In this document: piece after piece, positions 8,104-18,618 of the stretch
Layout of the letters: every line of letters begins with the position of its first letter
Numbering within the stretch: the stretch's first letter is position 1
NCBI RefSeq assembly: GCF_009749385.1
Contig: NZ_WBIN01000003.1
Location: forward strand, 309,440 to 373,439
From: Agromyces allii
Lineage (GTDB): Bacteria > Actinomycetota > Actinomycetes > Actinomycetales > Microbacteriaceae
Reading direction: 5' to 3'
DNA length: 64,000 nucleotides
Program-made: the position numbers and the translations under genes
The notes under the pieces: generated by a model
Told to the model about the DNA's origin: nothing
What the model saw: only the letters and a program-made list of their open reading frames with translations
The model's database searches: none

Positions 8104-9147
8104 ATGAAGGCCCTCTTCAAGCGCGCACCCGGCGCAGGTTTCGAGTACACCGATCGGCCCGAGCCCGAGCCCGGCCCGGCCGACGTGAAGATCCGGGTGC
8201 TCCGCACGGGCATCTGCGGAACCGACCTCCACATCGAGGCGTGGGACGACTGGGCCGCTGCGAACATCGCGACGCCGCTCGTGCCCGGTCACGAGTTCTA
8301 CGGCGAGGTCGTCGAGGTCGGCCCCCTGGTGCACGACATCGCCGTCGGCGACAAGGTCTCGGGCGAGGGGCACGTCGTCTGCGGCATGTGCCGCAACTGC
8401 CGCGCCGGCCGTCGCCAGATGTGCATCCGCACGCTCGGCGTCGGACTGCACCGCGACGGCGCGTTCGCCGAGTACATCGTCATCCCGGGCGAGAACGTGT
8501 GGGTGCACCACTCGCCCGTCGAGCCCGACGTCGGCGCCATCTTCGATCCGTTCGGCAACGCCGTGCACACCGCGCTCGCCTTCTCGGTCGTCGGTGAAGA
8601 CGTGCTCGTCACGGGCTGCGGCCCCATCGGCCTCATGTCGATCGCGGTCGCCCGCCACGTCGGCGCCCGGTTCATCGTGGCGACGGATGTCTCGCCCGCA
8701 CGCCTCGAGCTCGCGCGCACGATGGGCGCAGACGCCGTCGTCGACGTGTCGAAGGAGCGCGTGCGCTCGGCACAGGAGCAGCTCGGCATGCGCGAGGGCT
8801 TCGACGTCGGATTCGAGATGTCGGGGTCGCCGCGCGCGCTGCCCGAGATGATCGAGAACATGAACCACGGCGGGCGCATCGCGATGCTCGGCCTGCCGAG
8901 CGAGCCCTACGCGATCGACTGGGGCAAGGTCGTGACGCACATGCTCACGGTGAAGGGCATCTACGGCCGCGAGATGTTCGAGACGTGGAACTCGATGAGC
9001 GCGATGCTGCAGACCAGCCCCGTGCTGGGCGAGCGCGTCGCGTCGATCATCTCGGAGCGGCACCCGGCGCGCGAGTGGCGCCAGGCGTTCGACACCGCCA
9101 GGGCGGCGGGCGTCGGCAAGGTCATCCTCGACTGGACGGAGGTCTGA
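8104..9147 (+). CDS. tdh: L-threonine 3-dehydrogenase
   Basis: The 347-residue zinc-dependent medium-chain dehydrogenase oxidises L-threonine to 2-amino-3-ketobutyrate with NAD+. Catalytic-zinc ligands are seen in TGICGTDLH (about residue 40) and [13 protein letters not shown]; the structural-zinc cysteines are in [15 protein letters not shown] (about residues 97-111). The Rossmann motif [20 protein letters not shown] follows at about 170. The start ATG at 8104 begins the conserved MKALFKR; a longer in-frame extension has no support. The next gene, kbl, begins 2 bp after its stop and supplies the second step of the same pathway. Confidence 0.95.
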   Translation: MKALFKRAPGAGFEYTDRPEPEPGPADVKIRVLRTGICGTDLHIEAWDDWAAANIATPLVPGHEFYGEVVEVGPLVHDIAVGDKVSGEGHVVCGMCRNCRAGRRQMCIRTLGVGLHRDGAFAEYIVIPGENVWVHHSPVEPDVGAIFDPFGNAVHTALAFSVVGEDVLVTGCGPIGLMSIAVARHVGARFIVATDVSPARLELARTMGADAVVDVSKERVRSAQEQLGMREGFDVGFEMSGSPRALPEMIENMNHGGRIAMLGLPSEPYAIDWGKVVTHMLTVKGIYGREMFETWNSMSAMLQTSPVLGERVASIISERHPAREWRQAFDTARAAGVGKVILDWTEV

Positions 9148-9149
9148 GC

Positions 9150-10325
<1,176 letters not shown>

Positions 10326-10336
10326 CGGGTCGCCGA

Positions 10337-10436
10337 CCGCCGGTCGAGGAGGCGCGCCAGCGCCGTATCGAGGCCAGCGCGACCGCACGACTCACGCTGG
10401 TCTCGATACGCTCCTCCGTCGCTACTCGACCGGCGG
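10337..10436. repeat. Intergenic REP-like inverted repeat, copy A
   Basis: The arms 10337-10379 and 10395-10436 carry the module CGGTCGAG...GTATCGAG-CCAGCG and its reverse complement CGCTGGTCTCGATACG...CTACTCGACCG. The element fills the gap between the convergent kbl and SDR genes and could act as a bidirectional terminator. Related copies lie at 24526 and 31531. Confidence 0.75.
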
Positions 10437-10443
10437 AAGGGCG

Positions 10444-11208
10444 TCAGCGGCCGCGCTCGCCGACGCGCATCGCGAGCGACGCGGGCAGCAGGCGCGTGAG
10501 GCCGATGAGCGCCCGGTAGCGCAGCGACGGGATCGACACCGCCTTGCCGCGTGCGGCGTCGCGCAGGCCCTCGGCGACCACGGAGCGGGCGTCGAGCCAC
10601 ATCCAGTCGGGCACGCCCTCCTTGCCCTTGGCCAGCCCCATGCGCTCGTGGAAGCTCGTGTGGGTGAAGCCGGGGCACACGGCCGTCGTGGTCACGCCCT
10701 GCACGCCGTACCGGTCGTTCGACCAGCGGCTGAAGGCGATGAGCCAGCCCTTGCATGCGCCGTAGGTCGATCGGGGGATGAACCCGGCCACCGAGGCGAC
10801 GTTGATGATGCGCCCTCGCCCGCGCGGCAGCATCTGCCCCAGCGCCGCATGGCTCAGCCGCATGGGCACCTCGACGTGCAGTTCGAGGTGCTTCACCTCG
10901 TCGTCGATGTCGTTCGAGGCGAAGTCGAGCGGCAGCCCGAACCCCGCGTTGTTCACCAGGAGCTCGATCGGGCGCTCGGCGTCGGCGATGCGCGCGACCA
11001 CCTTCGCGAGGTGCCGGCGCTTGAGCAGGTCGGCCGGCAGCACCTCGACACCGACGCCGTACTTCGCACGGATGCGGCCGGCGACCTGCTCGAGGGCGTC
11101 GCGATCGCGGGCCACGAGCACGAGGTCGGCGCCGGTCATGGCGATCTGGCGGGCGAACTCGGCTCCGAGGCCCGAGCTCGCACCCGTGATGAGTGCGGTC
11201 TTCGGCAT
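10444..11208 (-). CDS. Short-chain dehydrogenase/reductase
   Basis: The 254-residue NAD(P)-dependent SDR begins MPKTALITGASSGLGAEFAR, with the TGxxxGxG cofactor motif, NNAGFG at about residue 85, the catalytic Ser in INVASVAGF and the YGACK (YxxxK) pair at about residues 150-154. The start at 11208 puts the cofactor motif at the normal distance; a start at 11232 would add eight residues. It is divergent from a LacI gene, with a perfect operator palindrome 30 bp upstream, and may be controlled by that regulator. Substrate unknown. Confidence 0.9.
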   Translation of the reverse strand: MPKTALITGASSGLGAEFARQIAMTGADLVLVARDRDALEQVAGRIRAKYGVGVEVLPADLLKRRHLAKVVARIADAERPIELLVNNAGFGLPLDFASNDIDDEVKHLELHVEVPMRLSHAALGQMLPRGRGRIINVASVAGFIPRSTYGACKGWLIAFSRWSNDRYGVQGVTTTAVCPGFTHTSFHERMGLAKGKEGVPDWMWLDARSVVAEGLRDAARGKAVSIPSLRYRALIGLTRLLPASLAMRVGERGR

Positions 11209-11237
11209 GCGGCCCAGCCTAGGGCTCGGCATCCGTT

Positions 11238-11253
11238 CTCGAATCGATTCGAG
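11238..11253. promoter_or_regulatory. LacI-type palindromic operator (copy 2)
   Basis: CTCGAATCGATTCGAG is a 16-bp perfect palindrome, extending by one base pair per side the 14-bp palindrome at 1927-1940. It lies between the divergent SDR (start 11208) and LacI (start 11318) genes. TATGAT at 11264-11269 is a likely -10 for the LacI gene, which places the operator over the -35 region. Autorepression and coordinated control of SDR and MFS genes follow as an inference. Confidence 0.7.
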
Positions 11254-11317
11254 GTCGATGACCTATGATCGGGCGTATCGGCGACCCCGCCGAACCGCCA
11301 CCAGAGGATGCCCGAGC

Positions 11318-12421
11318 ATGTCCGAGTCCGCCCGACCGACCCTGTCCGACGTCGCCGCGCGCGCCGGCGTCTCGGCCTCGACGGCCTCCCTCGCGTTCAG
11401 CGGGTCGGGCCCCGTCTCCGACGCCACGAAGGAGCGCGTGCTCGCCGCGGCCACCGAACTCGGCTACGCGGGCCCCGATCCGCGTGCCCGCTCGCTCCGC
11501 CGCGGACGCTCGGGCATCGTCGGCGTCGTGCTCGAGCAGCGCGTGCGCACGGCGTTCCTCGACCCCGTGAAGATCCAGATGCTCGACGGCATCACCGAGG
11601 GCATCGCGCCGCTCGGCGCCGGCCTGCTGCTGCTCACCGACGTGGGCGCCGTCGACCTGCCCGTCGTCGACACCACGGGCGGGGTCGCCGCCGCTCCGGC
11701 GCTCAGCGTCGAGAACGCCCCGGTCGACGCCGTCGTGCTCATCGGCTGCAGCCCGCGCCTCAGCCAGACCGTCGCAGCCCTACGCCGTCGCGGCATCCCG
11801 ACCGTCGCCATCGAGGGCGCGGCCGGCTCCGACATCCCCGAGATCTCGATCGACAACCGCGACGCGACCCGACGCGGCGCCCAGCACCTGCGCGACCTCG
11901 GACACACGGATGCCGCGATCGTGACGCTCCCGCTCGACCCCGCCCGTACGCGCGGCCCGCTCACCGCGGCGCTCGAGGCCGGCAGCACGTCCGACACCGC
12001 GAGCGAACGCCTGCGCGGGGCCCGCGAGGTCTTCCCGAACGCGACCGGACGCTCGGCCGCCGCGAGCTCGATCGAGGAGGGCCTCGAGGCCGGCCGCGTG
12101 CTGCTCGCCGACCCCGCGACCCGCCCCACGGCGATCATCGCGCAGAGCGACCTGCTCGCCGCGGGCGTGCTGCAGGCCGCCGAGGAGCTCGGCGTCGCCG
12201 TGCCGGCCGAGGTGAGCGTGCTCGGGTTCGACGGCATCCGCGTCGACGGGCTCCAGCACGACCTCACGACGCTCGTGCAGCCGTCGGTGGCGAAGGGACG
12301 TGCCGCCGGCGAGGCCGTCGTGCGCATGCTCGCCGACGACGGCGGGGAGCCGCCCGCCTCGCGCTGCTTCACGAGCGTGCTGCACGTCGGCGAGACCACC
12401 GCCCCGCCCCGCGCGCACTGA
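11318..12421 (+). CDS. LacI-family transcriptional regulator
   Basis: The 367-residue repressor has an N-terminal helix-turn-helix (LSDVAARAGVSASTASLAFS, residues 9-28), the hinge region GYAGPDPRARSLRRGRSG, and a sugar-sensing PBP-like domain ending ASRCFTSVLHVGETT. The start ATG at 11318 is preceded by AGAGGA. The palindrome at 11238-11253 lies 65 bp upstream and its 14-bp core also precedes the MFS gene at 1861, so its likely regulon is itself, the SDR and that transporter. Effector unknown. Confidence 0.9.
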   Translation: MSESARPTLSDVAARAGVSASTASLAFSGSGPVSDATKERVLAAATELGYAGPDPRARSLRRGRSGIVGVVLEQRVRTAFLDPVKIQMLDGITEGIAPLGAGLLLLTDVGAVDLPVVDTTGGVAAAPALSVENAPVDAVVLIGCSPRLSQTVAALRRRGIPTVAIEGAAGSDIPEISIDNRDATRRGAQHLRDLGHTDAAIVTLPLDPARTRGPLTAALEAGSTSDTASERLRGAREVFPNATGRSAAASSIEEGLEAGRVLLADPATRPTAIIAQSDLLAAGVLQAAEELGVAVPAEVSVLGFDGIRVDGLQHDLTTLVQPSVAKGRAAGEAVVRMLADDGGEPPASRCFTSVLHVGETTAPPRAH

Positions 12422-12482
12422 GCGGCGACGCGCGCACGACGCGCGCACGTGTTCCGAACCCCATGGGCGGACCGCGGCTGCC

Positions 12483-12488
12483 TAGGCT
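12483..12488 (+). promoter_or_regulatory. -10 box of a leaderless M20 peptidase transcript
   Basis: TAGGCT ends 7 bp before the ATG at 12496, and no Shine-Dalgarno sequence is present. Transcription would begin at the start codon. No clear -35. Confidence 0.5.
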
Positions 12489-12495
12489 GGGCGAC

Positions 12496-13716
12496 ATGGC
12501 CATCGACCTCGCATCCGTCTACCGCGACCTCCACCAGAACCCCGAGCTCTCCTTCCAGGAGCACCGCACCGCCGGCATCGTGGCCGAGGCGCTCACGGGC
12601 CTCGGTCTCGACGTGACCACCGGCATCGGGCGCACGGGCGTCGTGGGTGTGCTCGCCAACGGCGACGGCCCCACCGTGCTGCTCCGCGCCGACATGGACG
12701 GACTGCCGGTGCTCGAGGCGACGGGCTTGCCGTACGCCAGCACCGCCAGGGGAACCGACCACGAGGGAACCGAGGTCCCGATCATGCACGCGTGCGGGCA
12801 CGACGTGCACGTGACCTGCCTGCTCGGTGCGACCGAACGCCTGGTCGCCGACCGCGACTCCTGGTCGGGCACGCTCGTCGCGCTCTTCCAGCCCGCCGAG
12901 GAGTTCGGCGGGGGAGCCGAGGCCATGGTCGCCGACGGGCTCTACGAACGGGTGCCCAAGCCCGATGTGGTGCTCGGCCAGCACGTCGCGCCGTTCCCGG
13001 CCGGGTTCGTCGGACTCCACTCGGGCGCGGCGATGGCGGGCGCGGATTCCCTCAACGTGCGCATCCACGGCACCGGCGGGCACGGCTCCCGCCCCGAGGC
13101 CACGGTCGACCCCGTGTACCTCGCCGCCTCCACGACGGTTCGCCTGCAGGGCATCGTCGCCCGCGAGGTCGCGCCGACGGATGCCGCGGTCGTCACGGTC
13201 GGCCGCCTGCACGCCGGAACCAAGAACAACATCATCCCCGCCGAGGCGACGCTCGGGCTGAGCGTGCGCACCTTCGACGAGTCCGTGCGCGCAAAGGTGC
13301 TCGGCTCGATCGAGCGGATCGTGCAGGCCGAGGCCGTCGCCGCGGGGGCGCCGAAGCCGCCCGAGATCACGTACGACGAGCGCTTCCCGGTGACGGTGAA
13401 CGAGCCGGCCGCCACGGCACGCACCGCGGCCGCGCTGCGTGCCGCGATCGGCGACCAGCGCGTCATCGACCCGGGCGTTGTGTCCGGAAGCGAAGACGTG
13501 GGCGTCCTCGCGACGGCCGCCGGCGTTCCGCTCGTGTACTGGTTCCTCGGCGGGGCCGACCCGTCGCTGTTCGGCGACGCCTTGGCGACCGGGCGCATGC
13601 CCGAGGACATCCCCTCGAACCACTCGCCCCACTTCGCGCCGCTCATCGAGCCGACGCTCGAGGTGGGCGTCTCGACGCTCGTGGCCGCCGCGCGCGAGTG
13701 GCTCGGCGCGAGCTGA
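12496..13716 (+). CDS. M20 family metal-dependent amidohydrolase
   Basis: The 406-residue peptidase-like enzyme hydrolyses an N-acyl amino acid or related amide (hippurate hydrolase/IAA-amino-acid hydrolase group, M20D). Metal-binding motifs are visible: LLRADMDGLP, HACGHDVH (about residues 97-104), QPAEEFGGGAEAM and NHSPHFAP near the C-terminus. The dimerisation domain lies between, from about residue 180 to 290 (GTGGHGSRP, GTKNNIIPAEA). No signal peptide. The ATG at 12496 has no ribosome-binding site but sits 7 bp after TAGGCT, so the mRNA is probably leaderless. Substrate not predictable. Confidence 0.92.
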   Translation: MAIDLASVYRDLHQNPELSFQEHRTAGIVAEALTGLGLDVTTGIGRTGVVGVLANGDGPTVLLRADMDGLPVLEATGLPYASTARGTDHEGTEVPIMHACGHDVHVTCLLGATERLVADRDSWSGTLVALFQPAEEFGGGAEAMVADGLYERVPKPDVVLGQHVAPFPAGFVGLHSGAAMAGADSLNVRIHGTGGHGSRPEATVDPVYLAASTTVRLQGIVAREVAPTDAAVVTVGRLHAGTKNNIIPAEATLGLSVRTFDESVRAKVLGSIERIVQAEAVAAGAPKPPEITYDERFPVTVNEPAATARTAAALRAAIGDQRVIDPGVVSGSEDVGVLATAAGVPLVYWFLGGADPSLFGDALATGRMPEDIPSNHSPHFAPLIEPTLEVGVSTLVAAAREWLGAS

Positions 13717-13756
13717 CCCGGGGCGAGGTGACACGGCTCGAGCGCTGGCGCGCGGC

Positions 13757-15130
13757 TCAGGCGGTGGCGCCCGTGATCATCCACGTGGCGCCGCGCGCCC
13801 GCAGCGACAGCGTCACCGCGCGGGCGGCGAGGTAGCCGATCGCGAACGATGCGGTGAGCAGCGCGAGCGCCGTCGCACTCGGCAGGCCCGCGGCATCCGC
13901 CCACCAGATCGTGCCGAGCGCGAGCGGCACGAACACCGCGAGGTTCACGAGGCCGGTCCAGGCGAGGTAGCGGGCGTCGCCCGCGCCGATCAGCACGCCG
14001 TCGAGCACGAACACGAGGCCGCCGAGCGGGGCCGAGAGGCCGAGCACGACGAGCGAGGGCGGCAGCAGCGCCGCGACCTCGGCCGACGACGTGAACAGGG
14101 CCGGAAGCACCCACGCGGTCGCGATGACGAGCGCACCGAGCACGACGCCCGAGACCACGCCCCACTGCACGCATCGGCGCAGCACCGCCCGCACCTGCTC
14201 GACGTCGCCCTCGCCGAGGCCCTTGCCGATGAGCGCCTGCGCCGCGATCGCGAGGGCGTCGAGCGCGAACCCCAGCGTGAAGTAGATCGTGATCGCCACC
14301 TGGTAGGCGGCGAGTTCGTCGGGCCCGAGCGAGGTCGCCGCCCACGTCGCGAGCAGCAGCGCCGCGCGCAGGCTCACCGTGCGGAGGAACAGCCAGCCGC
14401 CCGACGTCGCACCGCGCAGCACGCCGGCATGGTGCGGCCACGGGCTCGCGCCCACTCGTGCCGTGTGCCGCGCGACGACCACGACGTAGACGAGCACCAT
14501 GCCCCACTGGGCGATGACCGTGCCCACCGCCGACCCCGCGATGCCCCAGCCGAGCCCGTAGATGAAGACGAAGTTCAGGGCGATGTTCGCCGCGAACCCG
14601 ATGCCCGCGACCCAGAGCGGCGTCGTCGTGTCTTGGAGGCCGCGCAGCAGGCCCGTGGCCGCGAACACGAGCAGCATCGCGGGCAGGCCGAGCATCGAGA
14701 TCGACAGATATGCGGATGCCGCGGCCGCGACCTCTGCCGACGGCCCGAACACGCCGACGAGCCACGGGGTCGCGAACCACCCCAGCACCGCGAGCACGGC
14801 ACCGAGCCCGGCCGCCAGCCACAGGCCGTCGACGCCCGCCGAGACCGCCGCCCGTTCGTCGCCCGCACCGAGCCTCCGCGCGACCATCGGCGTCGTCGCG
14901 TAGGCGAGGAACACCATGAGCCCGATGATCGTCTGCAGCACGGCGCTCGCGATGCCGAGACCGGCCAGCGGCGTCGCGCCCAGGTGCCCGACCATCGCCG
15001 TGTCGGCGAGCAGGAAGAGCGGCTCGGCGATGAGCGCGCCGAGGGCCGGCACGGCGAGCCGGAGGATGTCGCGGTCGACGGTGCGCGTCGGCTGCGACGG
15101 TGGGGCTGGGGGCGTGGTTTCGGCGTCCAT
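13757..15130 (-). CDS. MATE family efflux transporter (DinF-like)
   Basis: The 457-residue membrane protein has about 12 transmembrane helices in two homologous halves. The opening DILRLAVPALGALIAEPLFLLADTAMVGHLG with the later YQVAITIYFTLGFALDALAIAAQALIGKGLGEGD is typical of the DinF branch of the multidrug and toxic compound extrusion family, which exports drugs or metabolites by ion antiport. The frame is open further upstream, but the start at 15130 (MDAETTPP) leaves a normal 20-residue cytoplasmic tail. It is followed upstream on the same strand by the YccF gene. Substrate unknown. Confidence 0.9.
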   Translation of the reverse strand: MDAETTPPAPPSQPTRTVDRDILRLAVPALGALIAEPLFLLADTAMVGHLGATPLAGLGIASAVLQTIIGLMVFLAYATTPMVARRLGAGDERAAVSAGVDGLWLAAGLGAVLAVLGWFATPWLVGVFGPSAEVAAAASAYLSISMLGLPAMLLVFAATGLLRGLQDTTTPLWVAGIGFAANIALNFVFIYGLGWGIAGSAVGTVIAQWGMVLVYVVVVARHTARVGASPWPHHAGVLRGATSGGWLFLRTVSLRAALLLATWAATSLGPDELAAYQVAITIYFTLGFALDALAIAAQALIGKGLGEGDVEQVRAVLRRCVQWGVVSGVVLGALVIATAWVLPALFTSSAEVAALLPPSLVVLGLSAPLGGLVFVLDGVLIGAGDARYLAWTGLVNLAVFVPLALGTIWWADAAGLPSATALALLTASFAIGYLAARAVTLSLRARGATWMITGATA

Positions 15131-15221
15131 GTGCGGAGTCGAGCCTATGCCGGGCCTCCGACGCGGCATCCGCCCGCTCGGAGGGTCGCGCCCCTGCTCG
15201 ACGCCGGGGCGCGGCATCCGC

Positions 15222-15596
15222 TCATCGGATGTCGACGATCTCCTTGCCGAGCGGCGCGAGCGAGACCGGGATCAGCTTGAAGTCGGCGATGCCGAGCGGG
15301 ATGCCGATGATCGTGATGCAGAGCAGCACGCCCGAGACGAGGTGGGCGATGGCCAGCCAGATGCCGGCGAGCAGGAACCAGATCACGTTGCCGATGAACG
15401 ACCACGCGCCGCTCGTGGGCTTGGCGACGACCGTGCGGCCGAACGGCCACAGCGCGTAGAGGCCGATGCGGAACGACGCGATGCCCCACGGGATCGTGAC
15501 GATGAGGATGCACATGATCACGCCGGCGGCGAGGTAGCCCAGGAACAGCCAGAAGCCCGAGAGCACGAGCCAGATGATGTTGAGCACGGTCGACAT
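15222..15596 (-). CDS. YccF domain-containing membrane protein
   Basis: The 124-residue inner membrane protein is made of two YccF repeats, each with a hydrophobic hairpin: IIWLVLSGFWLFLGYLAAG and VIWFLLAGIWLAIAHLVSG, each followed by an IPWG or IPLG turn and a short FRIGLYALWPFG / FKLIPVSLAPLG segment. The internal duplication is obvious by eye. Function of the family is unknown. I prefer ATG at 15596 (MSTVLN) over 15608 because the protein then starts just before the first helix. Confidence 0.9.
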   Translation of the reverse strand: MSTVLNIIWLVLSGFWLFLGYLAAGVIMCILIVTIPWGIASFRIGLYALWPFGRTVVAKPTSGAWSFIGNVIWFLLAGIWLAIAHLVSGVLLCITIIGIPLGIADFKLIPVSLAPLGKEIVDIR

Positions 15597-15646
15597 GCGC
15601 CGATTCAATCAGGTTCCGGATGCGACGGCTCGCTCGGTCACCCGGC

Positions 15647-16732
15647 TCACGCCTTGGGCGCGTCGCCCTCGTCGGCCGCCTGCTCGAAGGCGCGCTCCCA
15701 CTCCTGCAGCTCGGAGCGCTTGCCGATGAGCCCGTCGAGGGAGACCTGGAAGTGCAGTCCGCGGCGGGCGTTCACCTGCTTGATGTTCTGCACGAGCTCC
15801 TCGGAGACGGCCGTCACGGCGTTGCGCACCTCGCGGACGCGCTCGTCGGGGTCGTCCCAGAGCTGGGGGTGCGTGAGGATGTCGAGCAGGTAGTCGCGGT
15901 CGAGCGCACCCGTGAGCCGGCGCAGGGTGGCGTCGAGCTCGATCGCGGCGAGCCCCCGCTGGTCGGCGCCGCTGCGCTGGTCGAGCCGGGTGAACAGCTC
16001 CTCGACGTTGGTCGCGATGCCGGAGATGTCGGTCGCGGTCTGGGCGGCCACCTGATTGCCGGTCGCGCCGACCTGCGCGTAGGAGGTGCTGAGCGATCGA
16101 AGGGTCGCGACATGCCGGCGGATGGCGTCGGGCAGCCGGGTGTCACGGGCGCCGAGCGCCCCGCGTCGCCTCGACCGGATCACGCCGAACACGGTGGCAG
16201 CCCCTGCGGCGATCACGGCCGCGCCGATCGCGAGGCCGAGCACGAGCGACCCGCCGCCGTCGGCTCCGCCGATCCCGGGGGTCGGTGCCGACGCCTCCTG
16301 CACGCCCTGCACGGTCTCGGTCAGGGCCGGGCCGAGTCCGCCGGCGGTCGACTCGGCCTCGTTCGCGATGCGCATGGCCTCGCCGGCGTCGAGCACGCCC
16401 GACCCGGCCGACAGGTCGCCGCCGACGGCCACGATGATCGTGTCGAAGTCGGTCGTCTGGCTCAGCTGGGTGACGATGTCGGGACCGGATGCCTCGAGCG
16501 CCGCGTTGTCGGAGAACACCGCGACGCCGATCGACGAGTCGCCGACCTGCGCCTGCAGCTGGCCCTGGAGCGTCGACGCGTCGGAGACCTCGGGCGAGAC
16601 GTAGACCGAGCCGCTCTGCAGGGCGTCGGTGGCGTCGTCGATGTAGCCGCCGCTGTCGGCGAAGACCACCGTGAACGGCAGGAGGGTGGAGGGCACGGCG
16701 GCGAGATCGGAGGTGGCGGTGGGGTGCGTCAT
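15647..16732 (-). CDS. Membrane protein with TPM-like extracytoplasmic domain (partner of VWA lipoprotein)
   Basis: The product is 361 residues. Residues 1-150 form an alpha/beta domain (YIDDATDALQSGSVYVSPEV, then IGVAVFSDNAA and FDTIIVAVGGDL) that resembles TPM/Psb32 domains only loosely. A single transmembrane helix is at about 165-190 (GGSLVLGLAIGAAVIAAGAATVFGVI), then an arginine cluster and a helical cytoplasmic region rich in charged residues (possible coiled coil, 200-360). It lacks a cleavable signal peptide. The start at 16732 lies 8 bp after the stop of the VWA lipoprotein gene, so the two are probably one operon. I do not recognise a named family with certainty. Confidence 0.75.
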   Translation of the reverse strand: MTHPTATSDLAAVPSTLLPFTVVFADSGGYIDDATDALQSGSVYVSPEVSDASTLQGQLQAQVGDSSIGVAVFSDNAALEASGPDIVTQLSQTTDFDTIIVAVGGDLSAGSGVLDAGEAMRIANEAESTAGGLGPALTETVQGVQEASAPTPGIGGADGGGSLVLGLAIGAAVIAAGAATVFGVIRSRRRGALGARDTRLPDAIRRHVATLRSLSTSYAQVGATGNQVAAQTATDISGIATNVEELFTRLDQRSGADQRGLAAIELDATLRRLTGALDRDYLLDILTHPQLWDDPDERVREVRNAVTAVSEELVQNIKQVNARRGLHFQVSLDGLIGKRSELQEWERAFEQAADEGDAPKA

Positions 16733-16740
16733 CCGTCGCC

Positions 16741-18612
16741 CTAGAAGTTGTTGATGACCGACGCGAACACGAGGTCGATCTTGGCGGGGTCGGAGGCGTC
16801 GAACCACTGCCCGCCGGTCGCCTCGGCGATGCGCTGCAGGGCGCCGGTGTCGGCCCCCTCGCCGTATGCGATCGGGAAGATGCGCACGGGGGCGTCGCCG
16901 CCGCCTTCGCCGCTCGACTTGCCGATCTTCGTGATGAGCGAGTCGATCGAGATCGACGAGTCGGTGTCCTGCCCGTCGGAGAGCACGACGATCGCGTTGA
17001 TGCGGCCGGGCTCGGCGCGCGCGGTCATCTCTTCATAGGCGGCGGCGATCGCGTCGTAGAGCGGGGTGCCCTGGCGGTTCGCGTAGCGCAGGTCGGCGAT
17101 CGAGGAGCGCAGCGTCTCGCCGTCGGAGCCGAGCGGTGAGACGCCGCGCAGCTCGATGAGGTTCTTGCCCGCGGCCGACTCGACATCGGTCGTGAACGCC
17201 CACACGCCGACCTCGTCGGTCGAACGGAAGTGGCCGAGCGTCGCCTGCGCGCCCTCGATGGCACCGTCGAGCTTCGAGCGGCCGTCGCCGATCGGGTCGT
17301 CCATCGAGCCCGAGACGTCGATGACCTCGAGCACCGACGACGGCTTGCGGATCTGCGTCCACTGGTCGAGCGCAGCCGAGACGACGTCGACGGCGGGGCG
17401 CGGCAGCGTGATCGCCGGACCGGCGGGGTCGACGCCGAACCGCTCGGTGAAGAGGTTGCCGAGCGGCACCGACTCGTCGAGCGGGCGGAATCCGTACAGC
17501 GGCAGGATGCTCTGCGCCGGTTCAGTGGCGAGGAAGTCGATGAACGCCGCGCCCGCGGTCGCCTGCGCCTCGGTGACCCAGTCGGCGCCCAGCACGGTCA
17601 CGGGGTTGTCCGACCAGATCGAGCCGCCCGAGGGGTACACCGCGACGAGCTTCTCCTTCGGCGGCGTGAGGGTCTCGCCGGGCTGCACGGTGTGCGAGTC
17701 GGGGTTGCCCTGGTTGTAGTTCAGCAGGGAGGTCTCCTCGAGCGCGACGGCCGAGACGTAGCCCGACCCGCCCGAGCCGTTCTGCGTCTCGTCGTAGAGC
17801 GTGGTGAGCACCTTGCCCGTGGTGTCGCCGTAGTGGATCACGCACTCCTCGAACACGCGCGAGAACTCCTCGGCCGCGGCGACGTCGTCTGCCGTGAGGT
17901 CGGTCGTCTTGCCGGACGCCTCGTACGACTGCATGAGGATCGCCGAGAGGCCCGTGGTCGACGTGTTCGGGTTCGTCTTCGAGATCTTGAACGAGCCCCA
18001 GATCGGCTTGCCGACGCTTCCCCAGCCGGCGGGGTCGGCGCACAGCTTCTCGAAGTCGGCGATGCCGATCTCGGCGTCGGGCCAGCCGAGCGCCTTCGCC
18101 ATCGTCTCGGGCACGCCGAACACGACGGGCGTGTGCGTGAACGACACGGGCTCGCCGACGAGGGACGGGGATGCCGCGGCCGCGACGCGCTCCGTCCACA
18201 CCGTCGATGCGGGCGACCACAGGGTGGGCCAGCGGCGCGGGTCGTCATCGGGCCAGTCGCCGCCCGCGGTGAGGAACCGGGTCGCATCGCCGGAGGACAC
18301 GTTCACGGGGCGCACGGTCGCGCACTCGTCGAGCGCGTCGTGCTCGGGCGACTCCTTGAACGCCTTGGCGAGGGCATCGAGCATGTTCACCTTCTCGGAG
18401 GAGGTCGCGACGACCACGCTCGTGCACCCGTCGTCGACGAAGTCGCCGCCGTCGGCGGTGCTGCCGTCGGAGGTGTCGCCGCCGAACGTGCATGCGCTCA
18501 GGGCGAGGGCCGCCACCGTCACGAACGCCATCGCGAGCGACGCGCGCGCACCCCGTTTCGAGGTCGTCGGGAACGGGAAGCGAGCGGCCGTGCGCCGCGG
18601 AACGGGTGCCAT
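16741..18612 (-). CDS. Substrate-binding and VWA domain lipoprotein
   Basis: The 623-residue secreted lipoprotein has a signal peptide ending ALALSAC (Cys41). Residues 60-390 form a type II periplasmic-binding-protein fold (VVVATSSEKVNMLDALAKAF near its start) and 420-620 a von Willebrand factor A domain with MIDAS DVSGSMDD at about residue 434 and LSDGQDTDSS further on. This fusion occurs across actinobacteria; the function is unknown, but a ligand-dependent, metal-dependent adhesion or assembly role is a fair inference. The start ATG at 18612 has no ribosome-binding site and lies 6 bp after TACCCT, so it is probably leaderless. It is followed by its membrane partner. Confidence 0.85.
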   Translation of the reverse strand: MAPVPRRTAARFPFPTTSKRGARASLAMAFVTVAALALSACTFGGDTSDGSTADGGDFVDDGCTSVVVATSSEKVNMLDALAKAFKESPEHDALDECATVRPVNVSSGDATRFLTAGGDWPDDDPRRWPTLWSPASTVWTERVAAAASPSLVGEPVSFTHTPVVFGVPETMAKALGWPDAEIGIADFEKLCADPAGWGSVGKPIWGSFKISKTNPNTSTTGLSAILMQSYEASGKTTDLTADDVAAAEEFSRVFEECVIHYGDTTGKVLTTLYDETQNGSGGSGYVSAVALEETSLLNYNQGNPDSHTVQPGETLTPPKEKLVAVYPSGGSIWSDNPVTVLGADWVTEAQATAGAAFIDFLATEPAQSILPLYGFRPLDESVPLGNLFTERFGVDPAGPAITLPRPAVDVVSAALDQWTQIRKPSSVLEVIDVSGSMDDPIGDGRSKLDGAIEGAQATLGHFRSTDEVGVWAFTTDVESAAGKNLIELRGVSPLGSDGETLRSSIADLRYANRQGTPLYDAIAAAYEEMTARAEPGRINAIVVLSDGQDTDSSISIDSLITKIGKSSGEGGGDAPVRIFPIAYGEGADTGALQRIAEATGGQWFDASDPAKIDLVFASVINNF

Positions 18613-18618
18613 GGGAAC

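Noticed and set aside
11464..13734. 756-codon minus-strand frame opposite the LacI and M20 genes
   Set aside because: Antisense to two genes with clear motifs; no domain of its own.
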